12,894 nucleotides of DNA from Conidiobolus incongruus B7586 (Eukaryota > Entomophthoromycota > Entomophthoromycetes > Entomophthorales > Conidiobolaceae). The stretch lies in assembly GCA_000697335.1 (NCBI GenBank), contig JNEM01015748.1, positions 1 through 12,894 on the forward strand. Direction: 5' to 3'. The notes beneath the pieces were generated by a model. That model searched no databases, was not told the DNA's origin, and worked only from the letters and a program-made list of their open reading frames with translations. Both the position numbers and the translations under genes were made by a program. Numbering within the stretch: position 1 is the first letter of the stretch; the number at the start of each line of letters is the position of its first letter. Below, piece by piece: positions 7,749-12,894 of this stretch.

Positions 7749-9900
7749 TATTATTAAATTAAATTTAAATTCTTTTTAACTGAACTTCTTTTTAATCAAT
7801 TAATAATATTAATTATTAAAAATTTAAAATATATTTTAATATTATAATTTATATTTATTAATGATAATTAATTTTATATTATCTATTGATAAGGTTAAAT
7901 AAGATTGATTTTAAAAGAAAAAATATATTAGTTTTATTGTTAAGGTATATGAATGATAACTGAAATAAATTTTGATTTTATTTGTATTTTATAATTATTT
8001 ATAGATTTATAATAAGGTAAGTTTTTAATTTGTTTTTCAGCCTTATATTAATTAAGTTATTTTTCAATATTATGTTTTAAAAACTTTTACCATTAGTTGT
8101 TACTTGAAGAATTTTAAGACTAGTTGATATAAAATGCTTTCTATAATATATTACTTTGATAAATCCTCTTTGATTATTATTGAAAATATTTAAAATTTCA
8201 CAAATTTTGGTCATATTAATTATTATTGAAATTTCCCTAAAATGTTAAAATACATTCATTATTAATATAATCAAAATCTAATAAATTGGATATACCAACA
8301 AATATTTAAATATCATCCTTAAATAAATAATTTTTTAAATTGAAAAATAACACTCTTAGCAGATTTACCAAAGTAAGATATTTATTTATTTATTTATAAA
8401 TTTGTATATTAAAAATATTTAATTACTTGAATATAAATTATAAACTATTATAAATATATTCATAAAGCTAATCCATTCCCTATATATACTTATCACAAGA
8501 AAATTATTCGTTTAAAAACATTATTTAGAGTATGTTCAAAAGAGAAAATCGTGATAGGATTCATAATTAGTGCCAATCAACCAAAAGAATGAAATATATT
8601 CAATAATAGGTGAAAAATTATATCACTTACAAATTTTTGAATCTAAATATATTATGAGAATTTTAAGTTATAATTTTATACATATATAATTGCTATTAAT
8701 AGAAGGAATTATTAAATTTCCAAGGCTTTACTTTTTAAAATTGTCAATATAGTAGTTAGAATTTGAAAATATATTTATTATATTTCATTTTTCGTAAATT
8801 TCAAATGAAATAAAAAAATATTATATATGATTATCCAATTCAGAATTGAGTAATAAAGAGAAATATTATATTTGTATTTATTAAATTTTATCCTGTATCA
8901 TTTGTACTTGGTATCACAAATATGATAATTTTGATTTAATAAAGTAATTTTAACTTTATTCCCAGATTATTAATAATTATATAAATTCAACTAAATATAA
9001 ATAGTTACAATTGATAATAAGGCACATAATAATAATATTTATCAACCAAGTTAATGTTTTTCTATAATTATATATTCCAAGCAATGATATTGATAATATA
9101 TTTACTAATTTTACAATATATATATATATTTAAAGGAAAATCAACCCTATATGATATTATAATTTAATTCAAAATATTTAATATCTAATATTTAATAATA
9201 TTTTTGATAATTGACCTATCAATATAAAAACCACAAACTATTATATTACTTTATAATTTAAATAATGGGAATTATTTAAAATTTAAAATAAATAATCATT
9301 TTGATATATAATATATAAAAATAAATATATAATATAAATTTAATAATTTTTTATTATTAATAACTTTTTGCTTTATATTTAATAAACTTTTAATATTTAA
9401 AAAAAATTCTTTTTATTAAAAACTGAAATTTAATATTTTACAAACTAATTAAATTTTTTTATAAAAATTTTCTTTCTTATAAATTGGTTTTTTAATTATT
9501 TAAAGCAATTATAATCATATAGGCTATAATCTAAGAAATATATGAAATATGATATTTTTTCCTAGTTATTTTTAATTAGAAAATTTTTATATTTTTAAAT
9601 TTATATATTTTATAATTATCTTATAAAATAATAAGTTTTCTCAAATTATATTAATATTAATAATTAAAAGTACTTTTATTTAAAAAAAAATAAAGTTTAT
9701 TATTAATTAATTTTCTTTCAAAAACTAAAAATATATCATATATCTTTATAATATATTATAATAATTAATATTTGTTTTTTAGCAAAAATATTTATTTAAA
9801 AAAAATTATATAAAAGGTTAGTTTAATTTAATCTAGCATTTTGATTTATATTTTAATAAAAGATAATATTTAATAATTTAAGATTTATCAATTATAATAA
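7749..9900. other. AT-rich gene desert
   Basis: About 2.1 kb of very AT-rich sequence with stops in all frames and no recognisable gene. An (AT)7 tract lies at 9116-9129 and a TTTA-rich tract near 8380-8400. It is probably eroded repeat DNA, since it is bounded by transposon relics on both sides, but no family is recognisable in between. Confidence 0.5.
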
Positions 9901-10209
9901 TATTAATCCACAAAAATAAGTTATAAAATCAAAAATATATATATTTTAATTCATAACTAAAATAATTAAATATATTAGATTACTTAAAGTTATAATATAT
10001 AATTAAAGTATATTATTTGATAATAAATAAATATATTTAAATATACTTAGTAAACTATTAGTAAAAAAATTAACTTTTAATATTTAACTAAGATATATCA
10101 TAAATTTACTGGTTTCTGAGATAAGGGGATATATTTAACAATATATAACCATATTTTTTTTCATTTTTTGTTATTATTTTATATAATATTTTACAGATAT
10201 ATTGAAATT

Positions 10210-10459
10210 TTGATCAATATTATTATATTTAAATCCCTTTTTAAAAAATTTATTTATATATTAATTAACTTTATAAATATAATAAATTAGCTTAAAATAT
10301 TATTAGAATTATTAATATTAATTAGTTTACTATAATTAAAGTTATTAAGAATAATAATAAAAATACATGTAAATTTAAACCTAAATATATAAAAAAAATT
10401 TTAATTAAATATAATAAGAAGTATATTTATAAGTTAGTTAATATAATTAAATATAGTAC
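10210..10459 (+). pseudogene. Tc1-type transposase relic, 5' part (outer element)
   Basis: This part aligns with the N-terminal, helix-turn-helix portion of the transposase relic in the inner element, read on the opposite strand (for example TAAATCCCT near 10231 and AGTTTACTATAATTAAAG near 10325). It is interrupted at 10459 by the inner transposon and resumes at 12035. Many stops are present; it is not functional. Confidence 0.7.
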
Positions 10460-10461
10460 TA
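10460..10461. repeat. TA target-site copy, left of the inner element
   Basis: TA sits directly before the terminal CACTAACC and pairs with TA at 12033-12034 directly after the other terminus. Tc1/mariner elements insert at and duplicate TA. Confidence 0.7.
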
Positions 10462-10690
10462 CACTAACCTGCAAAAGTAAGTTATAAAATCAAAAACACC
10501 TATATTTTTACTAATAACTTGATTAATATTTAATAAAATAAACCTAAATTAAATAATGAAAATCTATTATATTTTTTAGTTATATATATTATTAAATGAT
10601 GATATTTAGTTATTAATTAGCTAAAATATAAACCTTTAAATTTTACCTAAGGTAAGTTATAAATTTGTAGGTTTTTGGTGATAAAAAAAA
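10462..10690 (+). repeat. Left terminal inverted repeat of the inner Tc1 element
   Basis: The outer part begins CACTAACCTGCAAAAGTAAG. GTAAGTTATAAA occurs at 10477-10488 and again at 10652-10663, followed by TTTGTAGGTTTTTGG. The arm matches the reverse complement of the right arm best at both GTAAGTTATAAA blocks and less well between. Two such sites per end are typical transposase-binding sites in IR/DR elements. Confidence 0.75.
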
Positions 10691-11740
10691 TTAAAACCTA
10701 GTGTATCTACCTTTAGCTTTTCTAACTTCTTTAAGTTTGTAGGGTATAGAATTAACTAACTTCTTATATTAAGAAGGGTTAATCTTGTTCTATACTTCTT
10801 AAACATATTCCTAAAGTTGATTTAAATTTTTTATTAAGGGGAAAACTTTAATAACTTTTTTTAACTAATCCTAAAGGTATTTAATTAGATTAAAGTTAAG
10901 AGATTAAAGAAGCTATTTTATAACTGTTATCTTGTTATTTTTAAGCTATTTAATAGTAGAAGTTATAGTATAGCAAAAAATATTATCTTACTAGAAAATA
11001 ACATTAGATTTATTTAACCTATATTATTCAATGGTTTTTTCAATTCATTGTTTAGAATACTTTAGTATATTTTAGTATTAATTCCCTTATTAATTTTACA
11101 AAAATACCTTACACCTAAAAACAACATATATCCTTAAATAATAATTGACCCACCATTATACTTTTAGGTAAAATTAACATAATAGTTATAAAGTAGTTTT
11201 ATATCTTTTCTAAAGCATTTAGTTTTTCTATCAAATCTACTAAAGTATATTTTTGTTTCATTAAACTAAATAATCTTACTCTAATTAGTTTTAGTTTAAT
11301 ATTAGTGGTGACATTTAAACTCTTACCTAGTTTTATAATAGGATTTTTTTAATTGGGGGTGTTTTTTCTTAAAGTGTAAATAGTATTTATATTAATATAA
11401 AACACATATAATAATATTAGTGCTAACTAATATTCTTGTATAGTTTTATAGTTCCTGTTATATTTCTACAGCAATACTATATTTACCTGTATTAACTAAC
11501 CTATAGATATACTTCTTATCATGTTTATTTATAATTTTAACACACTTAAATTTAAGTTTAAATGTTTCTTTATTGTTATTCTTAACAACTTTAACTATAG
11601 TAAACTAATTAACATTAGTAATTCTAGCAATATTATAAGTTAATTTACCTTTTTTATAAAGTTGATTAATGTACAAGTAGATTTTTTTAGAGAGGGATTT
11701 AAGTATAATAATGCTAATAAAAAAAATTTAGTATATCTGT
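10691..11740 (-). pseudogene. Tc1-type (DD34E) transposase relic, inner element
   Basis: Read on the minus strand: an HTH part (INQLYKKGKLTYNIARITNV, then FTIVKVVKNN), then FNETKIYFSRFDRK (first catalytic block), YNGGSIII and GVRYFCKINKGINTKIY, then NVIF, two stops and DN (second block), NFNLIKYL (third block), and the end KAKGRYTRF-stop at 10691, a typical Tc1 C-terminus. The spacing from the second Asp (10985-10987) to the third catalytic position (10880-10882) leaves 34 codons, so this is DD34E. About 340 codons is the normal family length. The first Asp is Asn (codon 10260s region: 11260-11262), the Glu is Lys, and many Trp and Gln codons are stops. The enzyme is dead. The 5' start is not clear. 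Confidence 0.85.
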
Positions 11741-11744
11741 AAAA

Positions 11745-12032
11745 TATTATATAAAATAATAATAAAGAGAGAAAAAAGATATAGTTATATATTGTTAAAT
11801 ATATCCCTTTATCTCAAAAACCTACAAATTTATAACTTACTTTAGTTAAATATTAAAGGTTAATATTTTTGCTAATAGTTTACTAAATATATCTAAATAT
11901 ATTTATTTATTAATAAATAATATATTTTAATTATATATTATAGTTTCAAGTAATCTAATATATATAATTATTTTAGTTATTAATTATAATATATATATTT
12001 TTGATTTTATAACTTACTTTTGCAGGTCAGTG
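11745..12032 (-). repeat. Right terminal inverted repeat of the inner Tc1 element
   Basis: The inner site TTTATAACTTAC is at 11829-11840 and the outer one at 12006-12017, followed by TTTGCAGGTCAGTG at the terminus. The 177-base spacing mirrors the left arm. The same arm occurs in inverted form at 9901-10200 as the left end of the older element. Confidence 0.75.
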
Positions 12033-12034
12033 TA
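12033..12034. repeat. TA target-site copy, right of the inner element
   Basis: TA directly follows the terminal CAGTG. The older transposase relic resumes immediately after it. Confidence 0.7.
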
Positions 12035-12677
12035 TAATTAAGTAAAAATTTAAATATTATTATTAGAGTTAAATTAAAACTAATTAAAAAAAAGTCATTT
12101 AATTTAATCATACAAAAATATATCTTAATAAATTTAATAAAAAAGCTAGATATTTTAAAAAAGACAAAATATTACTTTATAACCATTATGTTAATTTTAT
12201 TTAAAAATATAATAGTAAGATAATTATTATATAAGGATATATATTATTTTGAAATATAAAATATCTTTATAAAGTTAATAAAGGAATTAATATTAAAATA
12301 TATTAAAATATTTTGAATAATAAATTAAAAAAACCAATAAATAATATAGGTTAAACAAATCTAATATTATTTTCTAATAAGATAATACTTTTTATTACAT
12401 TATAGCTTTTATTACTAAATAACTTAAATATAATAGGATAATAGTTATAAAGTAACTTTTTTAATTTTTTAATTTTAACTTAATTAAATATCTTTAAAAT
12501 CAGTTAAAAAAAGTTATTAAAGCTTTCCCCTTAGTAAAAAATTTAAATTAGCTTTAAAAATATATTATAGAAATATAAAACAAAATTAACTATCTTTATT
12601 ATAAGAAATTTATTGATTTTATACCCTACAAATTTAAAGAAGTTAAAAAAATTAAAGGTAGCTATATTAAGTTTTAA
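12035..12677 (+). pseudogene. Tc1-type transposase relic, 3' part (outer element)
   Basis: This continues the relic at 10210-10459 on the plus strand. FNHTKIYLNKFNKKARYFKK, VNKGINIKIY, two stops then DN (GAT 12381-12383), NFNLIKYL (Lys codon 12486-12488) and KIKGSYIKF-stop (12675-12677) align block for block with the inner copy. The second-to-third catalytic spacing is again 34 codons. The first catalytic Asp is Asn and the Glu is Lys, as in the inner copy. It is more AT-rich than the inner copy, consistent with greater age. Confidence 0.8.
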
Positions 12678-12894
12678 TTTTTTTATCATCAAAAACCTAC
12701 AATATATAACTTATCTTAAGTAAAATTTAAGGGTTTATATTTTAATTAATTAATAATTAAATATCATCATTTAATGATATATTTTATTAATAAATATATA
12801 TAATTTTATTTATTTAATTTAGGGTTATTTTATTTAATAATAATTAAATTATTAATAAAAATATATGTGTTTTTGATTTTATAACTTATTTTTG
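12678..12894 (-). repeat. Right terminal inverted repeat of the older Tc1 element (cut by window end)
   Basis: This is the reverse complement of the inner element's left arm (10472-10690), including AAAAACCTAC near 12691 and TTTTTGATTTTATAACTT before the end. The window stops about ten bases before the expected terminus. Confidence 0.75.

Larger units (their letters stand above)
10462..12032 (+). mobile_element. Younger Tc1-type (DD34E) DNA transposon, nested in the older copy
   Basis: The element is 1571 bp and is bounded by CACTAACCTGCAAAAGTAAG at the left and the inverted form of CACTGACCTGCAAAAGTAAG at the right, with TA on both sides. The terminal inverted repeats are long (about 200-230 bp, imperfect) and each carries an inner copy of GTAAGTTATAAA about 175 bases in from the outer copy. 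One transposase relic lies between them on the minus strand. Length, TA flanks, IR/DR-like ends and the DD34E spacing all fit the Tc1 family. It is non-autonomous now, because its transposase is broken. Confidence 0.88.
9901..12894 (-). mobile_element. Older Tc1-type DNA transposon, reverse orientation, split by a younger copy
   Basis: The segments 9901-10459 and 12035-12894 together match the reverse complement of the inner element 10462-12032. The left end (CAAAAATAAGTTATAAAATC from 9911) corresponds to the inner right terminus, and the sequence to 12894 corresponds to the inner left terminus. The last ten or so bases of the right terminal repeat lie beyond the window. Without the insertion the element would be about 1.43 kb. 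Its transposase relic reads on the plus strand. The terminal ten bases at 9901-9910 have drifted toward A and T, and no clear TA flank is left on the left side. The strand given is the orientation relative to the inner element. Confidence 0.8.

Noticed and set aside
8014-8042. Possible intron (GGTAAGT to TTTTCAG)
   Set aside because: The span is only about 26 bases, shorter than plausible introns, and no exon can be read on either side.
1-12894. rRNA, tRNA, CRISPR array or bacterial-type operon
   Set aside because: No conserved rRNA blocks, tRNA cloverleaf with a TTCRANNC-type arm, regularly spaced repeats or closely packed same-strand genes were found by eye; a tRNAscan or Infernal run would be the decisive test.

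Overview
The window looks like nuclear DNA of a very AT-rich fungus. The main marker is an intact, intronless type I metacaspase (MCA1/YCA1 family) that begins MYPG, carries a Q/G/Y/N-rich prodomain and ends in FIM, like the yeast protein. The standard genetic code fits every readable frame. Asn/Gln homopolymer runs, intergenic DNA made almost wholly of A and T, and several decayed Tc1/mariner elements fit an early-diverging ('zygomycete-grade') or other AT-biased fungus. I cannot name the genus. No rRNA, tRNA, CRISPR array, bacterial-style operon or intact mobile element was seen.

Layout. Positions 1-1299 are AT-rich with no readable gene. Positions 1300-1890 (minus) hold a decayed paralogue of the next gene. 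Positions 2258-3778 (minus) encode a 506-residue protein: about 300 residues of disordered Asn/Ser/Thr-rich sequence joined to the two helix-turn-helix DNA-binding units of a plant/oomycete-type mariner-like transposase, with no catalytic domain. This looks like a domesticated DNA-binding protein and is the most unusual gene here. Positions 3779-5460 are a divergent intergenic region with an inverted repeat near the HTH gene. Positions 5461-6849 (plus) are the metacaspase, whose prodomain has seven Sup35-like QQGGYQ repeats. Positions 7516-7748 (minus) are a fragment of a mariner transposase C-terminus. Positions 7749-9900 are a gene desert.

From 9901 to the window end lies a nested transposon pair. 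An older Tc1-type (DD34E) element in reverse orientation is split by a younger copy of the same family in forward orientation (10462-12032), which is flanked by TA on both sides. Both have long terminal inverted repeats with an inner direct repeat (IR/DR design). Their transposases are dead, and the readable lesions are C-to-T or G-to-A changes in CpA context, as in repeat-induced point mutation or a similar deamination process.

The two intact genes are divergently transcribed but show no obvious shared pathway. Three distinct Tc1/mariner lineages have left traces in 13 kb: one appears co-opted by the host, one survives as a scrap, and one is a nested, mutated pair.
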